DNA of 64,000 bases from Glaciecola sp. KUL10 (GTDB lineage: Bacteria > Pseudomonadota > Gammaproteobacteria > Enterobacterales > Alteromonadaceae): NCBI RefSeq assembly GCF_003203515.1, contig NZ_BGNG01000006.1, forward strand, positions 124,001 through 188,000. The letters are read 5' to 3'. Positions within the stretch are counted from its first letter, which is position 1, and each line of letters opens with the position of its first letter. Of this stretch, positions 48,466 to 58,651 are shown piece after piece. Below the pieces are notes generated by a model, which worked only from the letters and a program-made list of their open reading frames with translations, searched no databases and had not been told where the DNA came from. The translations under genes were made by a program, and so were the position numbers.

Positions 48466-49029
48466 CTAAGGGTTAGTTTGAACCAAAGGCTTTTTGATTA
48501 TTGAATTTTTGTGCAAATAAAATCGTTGTGTAGGGGATGATGCAATTACCTTGCCCTTATTATCAACAAAATTGATTTGGTAGGGATATGTTCCTCGGTC
48601 TAAACCATCTAAGCTGAAAGTACCACTTGTAGACTCTAATGTTCGGTCTCTCAAGCGCAGTAAGAATCGACCCGATATTTTAGGTTCCATATTGGCAACG
48701 ATGTGAACCTTGCCAGTATTGCTGCGGATTGTAGCTTGGTGTTTCGGGCTTTCAATAGTGAGCACAGGAATTTTTTGTGTCACTGTTGGCGCGTGTTTAG
48801 GCGTATTGATAGGGCTTGCTTGCGCGGGAATAATAGTACTTGCGCCATTACTTAAATCAACTTGCTGAGCCCCATCAAATGGTTTGTCTGAAAAAGTCAC
48901 TGAGCCGTCGGCATTTATCTTTTTATAAATCTCCTGAGCTTGCACAATGTTGGTGCTAGCTAAAGCGACCAATATCACAAGGTTTTTAAGATTTCTCAAT
49001 CCAAAACACGTGCTCTTTTTTTGTGCCAC
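48466..49029 (-). CDS. DUF4124-domain secreted protein
   Basis: About 187 residues from a GTG at 49029 with GGAG eight bases upstream; the longer frame to 49071 runs into the glnA terminator. A signal peptide ends IVQA-Q. Then comes the DUF4124 motif EIYKKINADGSVTFSDKPFDGA and a beta-rich second half with a Pro/Thr linker. The function is unknown. This gene sits between glnA and ntrB in many Alteromonadales. Confidence 0.8.
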   Translation of the reverse strand: MAQKKSTCFGLRNLKNLVILVALASTNIVQAQEIYKKINADGSVTFSDKPFDGAQQVDLSNGASTIIPAQASPINTPKHAPTVTQKIPVLTIESPKHQATIRSNTGKVHIVANMEPKISGRFLLRLRDRTLESTSGTFSLDGLDRGTYPYQINFVDNKGKVIASSPTQRFYLHKNSIIKKPLVQTNP

Positions 49030-49071
49030 AGGAATAACTCCAAGATGAAACGCTTGATAATAGACTAGCAT

Positions 49072-49099
49072 AAAAAAAGCCCGTGATGATCACGGGCTT
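49072..49099 (-). terminator. terminator after glnA
   Basis: On the minus strand a 9-bp stem AAGCCCGTG / CACGGGCTT with a 5-base loop is followed by seven T residues. It lies about 60 bases after the glnA stop. Confidence 0.9.
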
Positions 49100-49158
49100 G
49101 GTATCTTATTTAATAAGTAAGTGCCACTTTGAGCGACGCTTACATCATAAACTTAGTC

Positions 49159-50568
49159 TTATACGCTGTAATACATTTCAAACTCAACTGGGTGAGTCGT
49201 CATGTTAAGTTTTTCAACTTCTTCAGCTTTAAGTGCAATGTATGCATCGATCATGTCGTCGCTCATGACGCCACCAGCAGTCAAGAATTCACGGTCTGCA
49301 TCTAGTGCAGCAAGTGCTTCTTCTAATGAACTAGCAACTTGTGGAATTGCAGCCGCTTCTTCAGCAGGTAAGTCGTATAAGTCTTTGTCCATTGACTCAC
49401 CTGGGTGAATCTTGTTTTTGATCCCGTCAAGGCCAGCCATTAACATTGCTGTAAACGCTAAGTATGGGTTAGCTGTTGGGTCAGGGAAACGAACTTCAAT
49501 ACGACGAGCTTTGTCGCTAGTTACAAAAGGAATACGGATAGACGCTGAACGGTTACGTGCAGAGTATGCAAGCATTACCGGCGCTTCGAATCCAGGTACT
49601 AGACGCTTGTAAGAGTTAGTTGACGCGTTTGCGAATGCATTGATTGCTTTAGCGTGCTTGATGATACCACCGATGTAGTAAAGTGCTTCATCAGAAAGAC
49701 CTGCATAGCTGTCGCCAGCGAAGATGTTTTTGCCATCTTTACCGATTGATTGGTGACAGTGCATACCAGAACCGTTATCGCCGACTAGAGGCTTAGGCAT
49801 AAAGGTAGCTGTTTGTCCGTAAGCGTCAGCCACGTTGTGAACAACATACTTATAGATTTGAATTTCGTCTGCTTTTTTAACCATTGTGTTGAATTGGCAA
49901 GCGATTTCGTTTTGACCCGCAGTCGCAACTTCATGGTGATGTGCTTCAACCACTAAGCCCATTTCTTCCATTACTAGGCACATTGCTGTACGTGTATCAT
50001 GAGCAGAATCAACTGGCGCTACTGGGAAGTACCCACCTTTAACGCGAGGACGGTGACCTTTGTTTCCGCCTTCAAACTCTGCGCCAGAGTTCCAAGCAGC
50101 TTCTTCTGAATCAATTTTGTACATTGAACCAGACATATCCGTGTGGAAACGAACGTCATCAAAGAGGAAGAATTCTGGTTCTGGACCAAACAATACAGTA
50201 TCACCGATACCTGTAGATTTAAGATACTCTTCTGCACGCTTAGCAACAGAACGAGGGTCACGGTCATAACCTTGCATCGTCGATGGCTCAAGAATGTCAC
50301 AAGTGATGTTTACTTGAGGCTCTTCTGCAAACGGGTCTAACACAGCAGTTGTTGGATCTGGCATTAACACCATGTCAGATTCGTTGATACCTTTCCAACC
50401 AGCAATTGATGAGCCATCAAACATTTTACCTTCTTCAAAAAAGTCTTCGTCGACTTGATGAACAGGGATAGATACGTGCTGCTCTTTACCCTTTGTGTCT
50501 GTAAAACGCATATCTACAAACTTTGCTTCGCTTTCTTTAATTAGCTCTAATGCTGACTCAATTGACAT
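49159..50568 (-). CDS. glnA: glutamine synthetase type I
   Basis: 469 residues from the ATG at 50568 ([22 protein letters not shown]) with GGAGGA just upstream; the extra 15 residues of the longer frame are rejected. Conserved regions: [32 protein letters not shown] and the adenylylation site DLYDLP with Tyr398. It condenses ammonia with glutamate and is the central ammonium-assimilation enzyme. It is transcribed from a sigma-54 promoter with two upstream NtrC sites. Confidence 0.99.
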   Translation of the reverse strand: MSIESALELIKESEAKFVDMRFTDTKGKEQHVSIPVHQVDEDFFEEGKMFDGSSIAGWKGINESDMVLMPDPTTAVLDPFAEEPQVNITCDILEPSTMQGYDRDPRSVAKRAEEYLKSTGIGDTVLFGPEPEFFLFDDVRFHTDMSGSMYKIDSEEAAWNSGAEFEGGNKGHRPRVKGGYFPVAPVDSAHDTRTAMCLVMEEMGLVVEAHHHEVATAGQNEIACQFNTMVKKADEIQIYKYVVHNVADAYGQTATFMPKPLVGDNGSGMHCHQSIGKDGKNIFAGDSYAGLSDEALYYIGGIIKHAKAINAFANASTNSYKRLVPGFEAPVMLAYSARNRSASIRIPFVTSDKARRIEVRFPDPTANPYLAFTAMLMAGLDGIKNKIHPGESMDKDLYDLPAEEAAAIPQVASSLEEALAALDADREFLTAGGVMSDDMIDAYIALKAEEVEKLNMTTHPVEFEMYYSV

Positions 50569-50651
50569 GATGTCCTCCATTGAAAAAAATCGTGAGCGGT
50601 GCTTCTTTATCACCGCGCTTCAAACTATCCGAATTAGACGTTGAAAACAAT

Positions 50652-50668
50652 AAGCTATTTTTGTGCCA
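50652..50668 (-). promoter_or_regulatory. sigma-54 promoter of glnA
   Basis: The minus strand reads TGGCAC-AAAAA-TAGCT: a perfect -24 box and a one-mismatch -12 box with the correct five-base spacer. It would give a leader of about 75 bases. Confidence 0.8.
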
Positions 50669-50740
50669 TTTGAAGGTGCATAGAAAGTGTTTGTTTTATA
50701 TAAAGAAAAATTAAGAAAGTGAAAATTAAACAAATATTAA

Positions 50741-50778
50741 TGCACCATAATGGTGAGGTGGTGTTTTATTTTGGTGCG
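50741..50778. promoter_or_regulatory. paired NtrC-binding sites upstream of glnA
   Basis: Site 1, TGCACCATAATGGTGAG at 50741-50757, is nearly perfect. Site 2 at 50762-50778 has a strong right arm (TGGTGCG) and a weak left arm. Their centres are 21 bases (two helical turns) apart, about 75-110 bases upstream of the sigma-54 promoter, the typical enhancer arrangement. Confidence 0.8.
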
Positions 50779-51030
50779 CGTTTTGATGCTGGTCTTAAAC
50801 ATAGCAAATTGTCGCCCTATAGACGAAAACTGACGAAAACCTACTTAGTGCCTTCAGTGTCTTAGGTTTGAGCCTGAAATTTAAAAGGATGTGTTGATAA
50901 GTATGACAATTGTGTGATTTTTTGCACTTTTATTGACAAAGAAATTCGCTATATTGCGAATACTTCTGTACAATCCGCGCCCTATCATTTCGGGGGACTA
51001 AGCCCCTTTTTGTTTTTTTGAGAGTAATAC

Positions 51031-52866
51031 ATGTCTTCATCCATTGAAAACCTCCGCAACATCGCGATAATCGCGCACGTTGACCACGGAAAAACCACAT
51101 TAGTTGACAAGCTTCTTCAGCAGTCAGGAACCTTAGAGAGTCGCGGCGAAGCCGAAGAACGCGTGATGGATTCGAACGACATCGAAAAAGAACGCGGGAT
51201 CACCATTCTTGCAAAGAATACTGCGATCAACTGGAACGACTACAGAATCAATATTGTTGATACTCCTGGACACGCCGACTTCGGAGGTGAGGTAGAGCGT
51301 GTAATGTCAATGGCAGATTCAGTTTTGCTATTAGTTGATGCGCAAGAAGGCCCAATGCCACAAACGCGCTTTGTAACGCAGAAAGCCTTTGCTCAAGGTC
51401 TTAAGCCAATTGTTGTTATCAACAAAATCGACAAACCAGGTGCTCGTCCAGATTGGGTAATGGACCAAGTTTTTGACTTGTTTGATAACCTTGGCGCGAC
51501 AGACGATCAATTAGATTTTGAAGTTGTATATGCAAGCGCCTTAAATGGTTGGGCATCAAACGATGCAGACACACCAAGTGACGATATGACGCCACTGTTT
51601 GAAACGATTGTTAAACAAGTTGCTGCGCCAGACGCTGATCCAAATGGTGGCTTCCAAATGCAGATTTCTCAACTTGATTACAACTCTTATGTAGGTGTTA
51701 TCGGTGTTGGCCGCATTAGTCGCGGTACAGTAAAAGTTAACCAGCAGGTTACCGTTGTCAATGCAGCGGGTGAAAAACGTAATGGTAAAGTTGGTAAAGT
51801 ACTCGGTTATTTGGGATTAGAAAGACATGATGTAGACGAGGCACAAGCGGGAGATATCATCGCTATCACAGGCCTTGGAGAGCTGAAAATTTCTGACACT
51901 ATCTGTGACGTAAATGATGTCGAAGCGCTACCAGCACTCTCTGTAGACGAGCCAACGGTTACCATGACGTTCCAAGTTAATACTTCTCCATTTGCAGGTA
52001 AAGAAGGTAAATTTGTCACCTCTAGAAATATTTTAGAGCGCCTACAAAATGAGTTGGTTCACAACGTTGCGTTGCGCGTTGAAGAAACACCTGATCCAGA
52101 TAAATTTAGAGTGTCGGGACGTGGTGAACTCCACCTAGGCATTTTGATTGAAAATATGCGTCGCGAAGGTTACGAACTTGCAGTCTCTCGTCCTGAAGTA
52201 ATCTTGAAAGAAGAAGACGGCGTGTTGATGGAACCGTATGAATCATTGACAGTTGATGTTCAAGAAGAGCATCAAGGGTCGATCATGGAGCAACTTGGTC
52301 TTCGCAAAGGCGAGATGACTAATATGTCTCCTGATGGAAAAGGTCGTGTCCGTATCGACTTTATGATTCCTTCTCGTGGTTTAATTGGTTTCCAAACTGA
52401 TTTCATGACAATGACGTCTGGTTCTGGTTTGTTGTATCACACGTTTGACCATTATGGCCCTCACAAGGGTGGAAATATCGGTCAGCGCAAGAATGGTGTA
52501 TTAATTGCGAATGCAACTGGTAAAGCATTAACTAACGCTTTATTTAATCTGCAAGAACGTGGTCGTTTATTTATCGGTCACGGTGTAGAAGTGTATGAAG
52601 GTATGGTGATCGGAATTCATAGCCGTGACAATGACCTTACGGTAAACGCCCTGAAAGGTAAGCAACTAACCAATGTTCGTGCATCGGGCACAGATGAAGC
52701 GCAAACACTTGTTCCGCCGATCATTTATACACTCGAGCAAGCGCTTGAATTTATCGATGATGATGAATTAGTAGAAGTGACACCTGAGTCTATACGTATT
52801 CGCAAGAAACTATTGACTGAAAGTGATAGAAAACGAGCAGGTAGAGCAAGTAAAAAAGAATCATAA
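51031..52866 (+). CDS. typA: ribosome-associated GTPase BipA/TypA
   Basis: 611 residues with GTPase motifs [25 protein letters not shown] and NKIDKPG, then EF-G-like domains II, III and V and the BipA-specific C-terminal domain ([21 protein letters not shown]). It is involved in ribosome assembly and stress or cold growth. It is divergent from glnA across a 462-base regulatory region. The short GGGG/CCCC stem with T-run at 50993-51018, just before its start, may be an attenuator. Confidence 0.98.
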   Translation: MSSSIENLRNIAIIAHVDHGKTTLVDKLLQQSGTLESRGEAEERVMDSNDIEKERGITILAKNTAINWNDYRINIVDTPGHADFGGEVERVMSMADSVLLLVDAQEGPMPQTRFVTQKAFAQGLKPIVVINKIDKPGARPDWVMDQVFDLFDNLGATDDQLDFEVVYASALNGWASNDADTPSDDMTPLFETIVKQVAAPDADPNGGFQMQISQLDYNSYVGVIGVGRISRGTVKVNQQVTVVNAAGEKRNGKVGKVLGYLGLERHDVDEAQAGDIIAITGLGELKISDTICDVNDVEALPALSVDEPTVTMTFQVNTSPFAGKEGKFVTSRNILERLQNELVHNVALRVEETPDPDKFRVSGRGELHLGILIENMRREGYELAVSRPEVILKEEDGVLMEPYESLTVDVQEEHQGSIMEQLGLRKGEMTNMSPDGKGRVRIDFMIPSRGLIGFQTDFMTMTSGSGLLYHTFDHYGPHKGGNIGQRKNGVLIANATGKALTNALFNLQERGRLFIGHGVEVYEGMVIGIHSRDNDLTVNALKGKQLTNVRASGTDEAQTLVPPIIYTLEQALEFIDDDELVEVTPESIRIRKKLLTESDRKRAGRASKKES

Positions 52867-52895
52867 GCTAATAATAAGTTTATGCTAAGCGATTG

Positions 52896-52924
52896 AAAGC
52901 CCAGCGGAAGCTGGGCTTTTTTTT
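52896..52924 (+). terminator. terminator after typA
   Basis: AAAGCCCAGC / GCTGGGCTTT form a perfect 10-bp stem with loop GGAA and a long T-run, 30 bases after the typA stop. Confidence 0.95.
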
Positions 52925-53022
52925 GCTCAAAGTTATTGTTATGTATGTTATTTCATACTAATGATAAACCTAAATACTTAAGCAGTAATCACTAGTTCCG
53001 ATATAGTTATTGGGTACTAGAC

Positions 53023-54972
53023 ATGGATTTTGCTCAATTGCAAAGAAGGGTTACTTTACATATTAAGTTCAAGGCCGACATCGCTTTCAGAAACATCATG
53101 ATCGCGATGCTGTTTGGTATTAGCATATTCATTTCGACTTCCCATGCACGCGGGAATTTTGTGCTTAATAACGAATCACAACTGGTTTCAATTTTAGACG
53201 AAATTGAAAACGACACGATATCTTCCCCTCTTAAGAAAATTGAAACGCTAGAAAATTTAATCGAAGTTGCGAAAACTAACAGATGGCGAAGCTCACTTTT
53301 GCAGGCGAACATCAAACGTATTACCTTGCTAGTTTACACCGACAATCTTGCAGGAGCTGAAAAAGCTTGGCCCCAAGTACACCAACTTGCTACGCAAATT
53401 GGTAAACAAGAGGATCTCATAAGGCTTGATCTCGCCTCACTATATTTTACTTACCCTTTTAACGGTGTTGAGACTGTCAAAGAAAAACATAAACTACTTC
53501 TTCAGACAGCAGAAGATATCGAGTCAGCACAACTACTTGGTGATATTTACGAAGCCTTGGGCACAAGCAATCATCTTAGTTATTCACCTTATGATGCTAT
53601 TCGATATCTTCAAAAAGCGTATGAATATTACACTATTTCTGATGATTCGATTAGTTTGGGTGGCGTCCTTTCTTCACTTGGCAGTCTATACGTTGATCTC
53701 GGTAATTATGAAATGGCCATTGAGTACTTTTCGGACTCTCTTCAACTCGCGGAGGAGACGGGTAATGAATTCTCAAGGTCTGTGATTTTATTTAACATTG
53801 GCGAAGCTCACATTAGTAATAGTGAATATGAGTTAGCAAAGACCAGTCTGTTGGCGGCAAGGGACATAAGTAAAAACTTAAACGACGACATTGGAGTCGC
53901 TTGGGCTGAAGCCTCACTCGCTGATATTGCAATTTCCTTGGGCGAATACAATAAAGCGATTGCTATGTTTCAAGCAGCGCGGCAAAAGTTTACAGAGACA
54001 GGTGATAACCTGATGTATTTTAATACTCTAGTTGGCGAGGTTGAAGCTAAGCTTAAAATAAAAAACATTCCAGATGCAATCAGCTTATTAGAAAAGGCTG
54101 AAGCGATGTTAGGCAATGTCAACTCCTCATATTCTGAACAGCTTTTTAATTCAGTCATGGCTGAAGTGATGTTTGAGTCTGCAAATTACAAACAGGCTTA
54201 TCTTGCCCTAGAGAAAGTAATTGAAGAGCGCGATAGGCTCGATGAACTCGAGCAACAAGAGCAAGTTCAAAAATTTAGGATTCAATTCGATTCAGATCTG
54301 AAAGAAAGCCAAAATCGCACGCTAGCAATCGAGAATCAATACAATCTAGAAAGGTTAAACCAGCAGCGGGAAATGCAATTCTTATGGGCAATTATTCTCT
54401 TTTTATGTGCCTTTGTGCTTCTCATTGTGCTATGGCTTTTGTTTAAGCAGGTTAAACACCGAAATCGTTTTCGAGATATGGCGTTGATTGACGACTTAAC
54501 CCAAGCGCCAAATAGAAGAGCAATATTGACTGTTGCTGGAAGGGCATTCAAGCGCTCTCTCAAAGATCTTGAAAAGACGACGGTTTGTCTTATTGACCTC
54601 GACCACTTTAAGCAAATTAACGATACATTAGGGCATGAGGTCGGGGACAATGTATTAGTTGGGTTCTCTAAAGCATGTGATCAATCGATAAGACGACATG
54701 ACCATTTTGGACGCTATGGAGGAGAAGAGTGGCTTCTTTTACTGAGAGATGTAAGCGCAACTGAGATTAAAAATGTGTTTGAACGAATTAGAAAAAGTGT
54801 GAATGAAATGGAAATCAAAGGGCTTCCCGAAGATTACTATCTTAGTTTTAGTATGGGATGTGCTGAATTTGATAAATCAAAAGACGCCGATATTCGAGCA
54901 CTAATAAAGCGAGCTGACAACATGCTCTATCATGCCAAGCAAGATGGCAGAGACCAGTTCTTGATCACTTAG
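53023..54972 (+). CDS. TPR-sensor diguanylate cyclase
   Basis: 649 residues. An N-terminal signal/anchor helix (IMIAMLFGISIFIST) leads to a periplasmic array of TPR repeats (ILFNIGEAHISNSEYELAKTSL, ADIAISLGEYNKAIAMFQAAR and others, to about residue 400). A coiled coil, a membrane helix (FLWAIILFLCAFVLLIVLWLLF) and a GGDEF domain follow. DLDHFKQINDTLGHEVGD is canonical. The active site is GGEEW at 566-570, Trp replacing the usual Phe, and an RxxD inhibitory site (RRHD) is present. It likely makes c-di-GMP. Confidence 0.9.
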   Translation: MDFAQLQRRVTLHIKFKADIAFRNIMIAMLFGISIFISTSHARGNFVLNNESQLVSILDEIENDTISSPLKKIETLENLIEVAKTNRWRSSLLQANIKRITLLVYTDNLAGAEKAWPQVHQLATQIGKQEDLIRLDLASLYFTYPFNGVETVKEKHKLLLQTAEDIESAQLLGDIYEALGTSNHLSYSPYDAIRYLQKAYEYYTISDDSISLGGVLSSLGSLYVDLGNYEMAIEYFSDSLQLAEETGNEFSRSVILFNIGEAHISNSEYELAKTSLLAARDISKNLNDDIGVAWAEASLADIAISLGEYNKAIAMFQAARQKFTETGDNLMYFNTLVGEVEAKLKIKNIPDAISLLEKAEAMLGNVNSSYSEQLFNSVMAEVMFESANYKQAYLALEKVIEERDRLDELEQQEQVQKFRIQFDSDLKESQNRTLAIENQYNLERLNQQREMQFLWAIILFLCAFVLLIVLWLLFKQVKHRNRFRDMALIDDLTQAPNRRAILTVAGRAFKRSLKDLEKTTVCLIDLDHFKQINDTLGHEVGDNVLVGFSKACDQSIRRHDHFGRYGGEEWLLLLRDVSATEIKNVFERIRKSVNEMEIKGLPEDYYLSFSMGCAEFDKSKDADIRALIKRADNMLYHAKQDGRDQFLIT

Positions 54973-55070
54973 TCAGTTTTTAGCATGACTTATTAACTCT
55001 AAGTCTTTGCTTTTAAACTTCGATTTCATACACTGCTTACCAGCATTTTGATACTCGATTCGGAACATTC

Positions 55071-56195
55071 ATGGATTTTTCTAAAAAACCTTCTCGCCAA
55101 TCTACTTTTGCATATAAATGGGAAAAGTATAAAGACACTGATATTTTGCCGATGTGGATCGCCGATACTGAATTTGAGTGCGCACCTGCTATTTTGGACG
55201 CCATGACAACGCGTGTCGAAAACGGATTGTTTGGTTACACCTTGCCAGCCCATGCGACGCCTTCAGTAGATGCGATAATCCGTTGGTGTAAAAAACAGTA
55301 TGACTGGGAGATTGAGAGTGATTGGGTGGTTTGGACACCGGGTGTGGTGCCTGCTTTCAATGTCGCGATTCAAGCGTATAGCAACCCTGGTGATGGGGTA
55401 ATTGTGCAAACGCCAAATTACCCACCCTTGTTAGCTGCTCCCAGTATCAATCAACGTAAGAAACTTGAAGTCGGTACTCTCAATATTGACGGTCGTATGA
55501 CGCTAGACTTCGATGCGCTTGAGAAGTATGCAAGCCTTCCAGACACCCGTTTGTTTATCATTTGCAATCCAATGAACCCAGTGGGCAGTGTATTGACCAA
55601 GAGTGAGTTAGACCGAGTTGCTGATATTTGTGAACGACATCAAGTCAAGCTATGCTCTGATGAAATCCACTGCGATTTAATTTTGGATGATTTGACGCAC
55701 CTACCGGCCTCTTCACATCGTCAATTAAAAGACAATTCGATAACGCTTATGGCGGCCAGTAAGACCTTCAATATCGCAGGGTTAGGTACATCATTTGCGA
55801 TCATTCCGAATAAGCCACTTCGCGCAGCGTTCAACAAAGCCGCAAGGGGGATCGTGCCTTGGGTTAATGTAATGGGATTAGTTGCGACTGAAGCAGCGTT
55901 CACTCAATGTGATGATTGGCATCAAGGTCAACTCGCATACTTGAAAGAAAATAGAGATTATTTGGTACGCGAAATAAATAAGATACCAGGCTTAAAAGCA
56001 ATGACTCCACAAGCTACATTTTTGCTTTGGGTTGACGCTTCAGGCTTGGGGGTTGAAAACACACAAAAATGGTGTGAAGAAAAGGGAGTGGGACCTTCTC
56101 CGGGGATCGATTTTGGTGAGCCCAACTGTTTTAGATTGAACTTCGGATGTTCAAGAGATTACCTTGAGGAAGCAATCGTCAAACTTTCATCTTGA
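55071..56195 (+). CDS. PatB/MalY-type PLP-dependent C-S lyase / aminotransferase
   Basis: 374 residues of fold-type I aminotransferase. It begins DFSKKPSRQSTFAYKWEKYKDTDILPMWIADTEF, the MalY/PatB hallmark. It contains NPMNPVGSVLTKSELDRVADIC, CSDEIHCDLIL and the PLP lysine in AASKTFNIAGLGTSF. It probably cleaves cystathionine or cysteine conjugates to pyruvate, ammonia and a thiol. It stands alone. Confidence 0.9.
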   Translation: MDFSKKPSRQSTFAYKWEKYKDTDILPMWIADTEFECAPAILDAMTTRVENGLFGYTLPAHATPSVDAIIRWCKKQYDWEIESDWVVWTPGVVPAFNVAIQAYSNPGDGVIVQTPNYPPLLAAPSINQRKKLEVGTLNIDGRMTLDFDALEKYASLPDTRLFIICNPMNPVGSVLTKSELDRVADICERHQVKLCSDEIHCDLILDDLTHLPASSHRQLKDNSITLMAASKTFNIAGLGTSFAIIPNKPLRAAFNKAARGIVPWVNVMGLVATEAAFTQCDDWHQGQLAYLKENRDYLVREINKIPGLKAMTPQATFLLWVDASGLGVENTQKWCEEKGVGPSPGIDFGEPNCFRLNFGCSRDYLEEAIVKLSS

Positions 56196-56478
56196 TAGGC
56201 GCGCAAGGCGTCAAAACACCAACGCTTTACTTAATTATGGCTTAAGAACGCAGAATACTAAACTATGTAGGCGTGTCTTCCCTACATTTTTTGTTAGATA
56301 CTTTTGCATGCTGGTATTCTTAAGTTATTGAAAAAATTATGATTAAATTTATATTCTTGTGTATAGCATCTACTAATCTTGACCTTATTAATCTAAGTGA
56401 CTAATTTAAATGAAAAAAGGTGCATTTTTTGCAGACTGTTGATATTCTGAACGAGACTAAGAATAAAAATAAAATAGT

Positions 56479-57309
56479 GTGCTAAAACTAATTATCATAG
56501 TCCTATCAATGTTAAATGTGTTTGCCTCTTCGGTTTGTGCTGAACTGAATAGCACGCATGTAATAAACGTTGCTACAAAAAAGGCTCAAATCGCCATCAT
56601 AATTGACGACATTGGCAACAAGCCTGCTGATGCTGACGCATTTGTGTTACCTTCAAAAGTTACCTTCGCGATCCTTCCTCACACTGATTATTCGACAAGG
56701 TTTTCTAATTGGGCAAAGCAACAAAGCCGAGAAGTAATGTTACATATGCCAATGGAGTCCTTGAATGGTAAAGCATTAGGACATGGCGCGATATTATCTA
56801 CAATGTATCCAAATGAAGTCGAAAAGGCACTTGCCGAAGCCTTGAGAAGTGTTCCTGATGCGGTCGGTGTAAACAACCATATGGGGAGTAAATTGACCCA
56901 AATTACCCTCCAAATGTCTTCGGTGATGGATGTTTTACGAGACAGAGGATTGTTTTTCGTTGATAGCCGAACTACGAAGTTTACACGCGCTCATCTCATT
57001 GCCCAAAAAACCGGCGTATTATCAGCACAAAGACATATTTTCCTTGACCACTTTCCTCGAGAAGACTTCCTAAAAAGGCAGCTCTCAACACTGATTAAAC
57101 AAGCAAGAAGACAGGGGAGGGCAATTGGTATTGCTCACCCTTACCCAGTCTCAATTGAGTTTTTACAACATGCGCTAGCTAATTTACCCAAAGACGTTGA
57201 GCTGATCTCAGTTTCGGAATATCTGGGCCATCAAAAGTTTAGACCTGCCAACAATTTGAAGTTTGCTGAAAATACAAGAAATGAACCAATAATGGTTTCT
57301 CCTGAGTAA
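56479..57309 (+). CDS. divergent polysaccharide deacetylase (YibQ-like)
   Basis: 276 residues. It starts with a GTG and a signal peptide (LKLIIIVLSMLNVFASSVCA). The YibQ/DUF610 hallmarks are QIAIIIDDIGNK, PSKVTFAILPHTDYS, EVMLHMPMESLNG, GVNNHMGSKLT and FVDSRTT. It is predicted to act in the periplasm on a cell-envelope polysaccharide. The usual EnvC/CtpA neighbours are absent. The weak Shine-Dalgarno leaves the start uncertain. Confidence 0.88.
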   Translation: MLKLIIIVLSMLNVFASSVCAELNSTHVINVATKKAQIAIIIDDIGNKPADADAFVLPSKVTFAILPHTDYSTRFSNWAKQQSREVMLHMPMESLNGKALGHGAILSTMYPNEVEKALAEALRSVPDAVGVNNHMGSKLTQITLQMSSVMDVLRDRGLFFVDSRTTKFTRAHLIAQKTGVLSAQRHIFLDHFPREDFLKRQLSTLIKQARRQGRAIGIAHPYPVSIEFLQHALANLPKDVELISVSEYLGHQKFRPANNLKFAENTRNEPIMVSPE

Positions 57310-57346
57310 ATTTAGCTATGTAATAATGTTGCATTTTGCAGCGATT

Positions 57347-57359
57347 GTTATACTATAAC
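57347..57359. promoter_or_regulatory. Zur-like operator before the MerC-domain gene
   Basis: GTTATACTATAAC is a perfect 13-bp inverted repeat. It matches the core of the gammaproteobacterial zinc-uptake repressor site (GTTATA-N-TATAAC). It lies 23 bases before the ATG. Confidence 0.75.
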
Positions 57360-57381
57360 GCCCCTTGAAATCCGAAGTTGT

Positions 57382-57867
57382 ATGTTGATGAATTGTGACA
57401 CTGCTGAGTTAAAAACACCTGCTAACGCTGATGCCCTGAAAAGCGCTGAGGACTCTGTTGTGCCTGTAAAATCATCTGTATCGAATGGCTTGTTAGACAA
57501 ACTCGGTATTTGGATTTCCAGCATATGTGCTTTACATTGTTTGCTCATTCCCATTCTTCTTCCAATCGCGCCGCTTGTCGCTAGTAGTGTTTTTGCTGAA
57601 GTATGGTTTGAACGTGCAATACTCAGTTTTTCGATTTTAGTTGGATTTGCAGCATTGTTTGTTGGTTTTCACAAGTACCACAGGCAACTTTACCCTATTT
57701 ACTCCTTGGTATTGGGTGGCTTAATCTACTGGAATAAAGACGTCTTCGGTCACGAATATGAGCCATTTACTATTACTATCGGTGCGATGTTAATTATCGC
57801 GGCTCATGTTATAAACCTTCGTTTATGCAAGCAGTGTAAGTCATGCGAAGATGAGGCTTGCAATTAA
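57382..57867 (+). CDS. MerC-domain membrane protein, probably Zur-controlled
   Basis: 161 residues. After a soluble N-terminus of about 45 residues come four membrane helices of the MerC fold, with the metal-binding pair CALHC in the first helix. The C-terminal tail is Cys-rich (LCKQCKSCEDEAC). MerC transports Hg2+ in mer operons. Here no mer genes are present and a zinc-type operator precedes it, so zinc handling is the better guess. Confidence 0.85.
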   Translation: MLMNCDTAELKTPANADALKSAEDSVVPVKSSVSNGLLDKLGIWISSICALHCLLIPILLPIAPLVASSVFAEVWFERAILSFSILVGFAALFVGFHKYHRQLYPIYSLVLGGLIYWNKDVFGHEYEPFTITIGAMLIIAAHVINLRLCKQCKSCEDEACN

Positions 57868-57952
57868 GATTACCGGGTTGATTCACTCTCTAACCAAAGT
57901 TAATAGCATCTCAAATTAAACAAGCAGCTGAAATGGAGCAGCAACACTGCTT

Positions 57953-58651
57953 TTAGTTCAGCAATATTATTTCTTCAAGTGCCCATTTGGGGTTATCAGT
58001 GAAAATTGCATCTACGCCCATCGAATGAAGTTGCTTGAGAGTCGCTAAGTCGTTAACAGTATAACTCCACACAGCTAAACCTTTATTGTGGGCATCATCG
58101 ACGAATGTTTGATTGACGGACTCGCAATCAATAGCTGCAACATCGACTGTCATGTCATTCGCATAAGTCGCATAATTTAAAGGAAGGTGAGCGATCAATG
58201 CTCCGTACTTTATGCCTTTAACGCTTGATAGTTTAGCTTGACACTCTTTTAGCAATGGGTGGTTGAAGGAGGATAGTGCAATCTTGTTTTTGTGTTTTTC
58301 AATTAACGGGATCAAATAATCGCAAAAATCTGAAGCACTGATAAGAGATTTTATCTCAATGTTCACGAGTGCTTTTTCTCCGACTAACGCTAATACTTCA
58401 CATAAAAGTGGTATCTTGTCTTGCTTCATCACTCTGCATTGTGCAAGCTCGCGCAAAGAAATGTGATCAATCCTGCCGAGCTTACCTGTCAACTTTTGTA
58501 GATTGAAGTCATGGAACACAACAAATTCGTTTTCAACTTGATGAATATCCAATTCAATTGCGTGCACATTGCAAAGCAACGCCTGCTCAAATGCCTTGAG
58601 CGTATTTTGACTGAAGTGTGAACTAAAACCGCGATGCGCGATTACTTGCAT
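57953..58651 (-). CDS. glycerophosphodiester phosphodiesterase
   Basis: 232 residues. The GDPD motifs are IAHRGFSSHFSQNTLKAFEQAL, IELDIHQVENEFVVFHDFNL and LVNIEIKS, ending GVDAIFTDNPKWA. It lacks a signal peptide, so it is cytoplasmic (UgpQ-like), hydrolysing glycerophosphodiesters to glycerol-3-phosphate. Its start overlaps the end of the transporter gene by ten bases. Confidence 0.92.
   Translation of the reverse strand: MQVIAHRGFSSHFSQNTLKAFEQALLCNVHAIELDIHQVENEFVVFHDFNLQKLTGKLGRIDHISLRELAQCRVMKQDKIPLLCEVLALVGEKALVNIEIKSLISASDFCDYLIPLIEKHKNKIALSSFNHPLLKECQAKLSSVKGIKYGALIAHLPLNYATYANDMTVDVAAIDCESVNQTFVDDAHNKGLAVWSYTVNDLATLKQLHSMGVDAIFTDNPKWALEEIILLN

Noticed and set aside
50993-51018. GGGG/CCCC mini-hairpin with T-run before typA, as a terminator
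   Set aside because: The stem has only four pairs and a six-base loop directly before the start codon. It is mentioned under typA as a possible attenuator but not called as a separate feature.
56410-56442. Short frame MKKGAFFADC upstream of the YibQ-like gene, same frame
   Set aside because: It is in frame but closed by TGA, with more stops before 56479. It could be a leader peptide, but nothing supports it.
57382-57867. Mercury-resistance function for the MerC-domain protein
   Set aside because: No merR, merA, merT or merP is nearby, and the operator looks like a Zur site.
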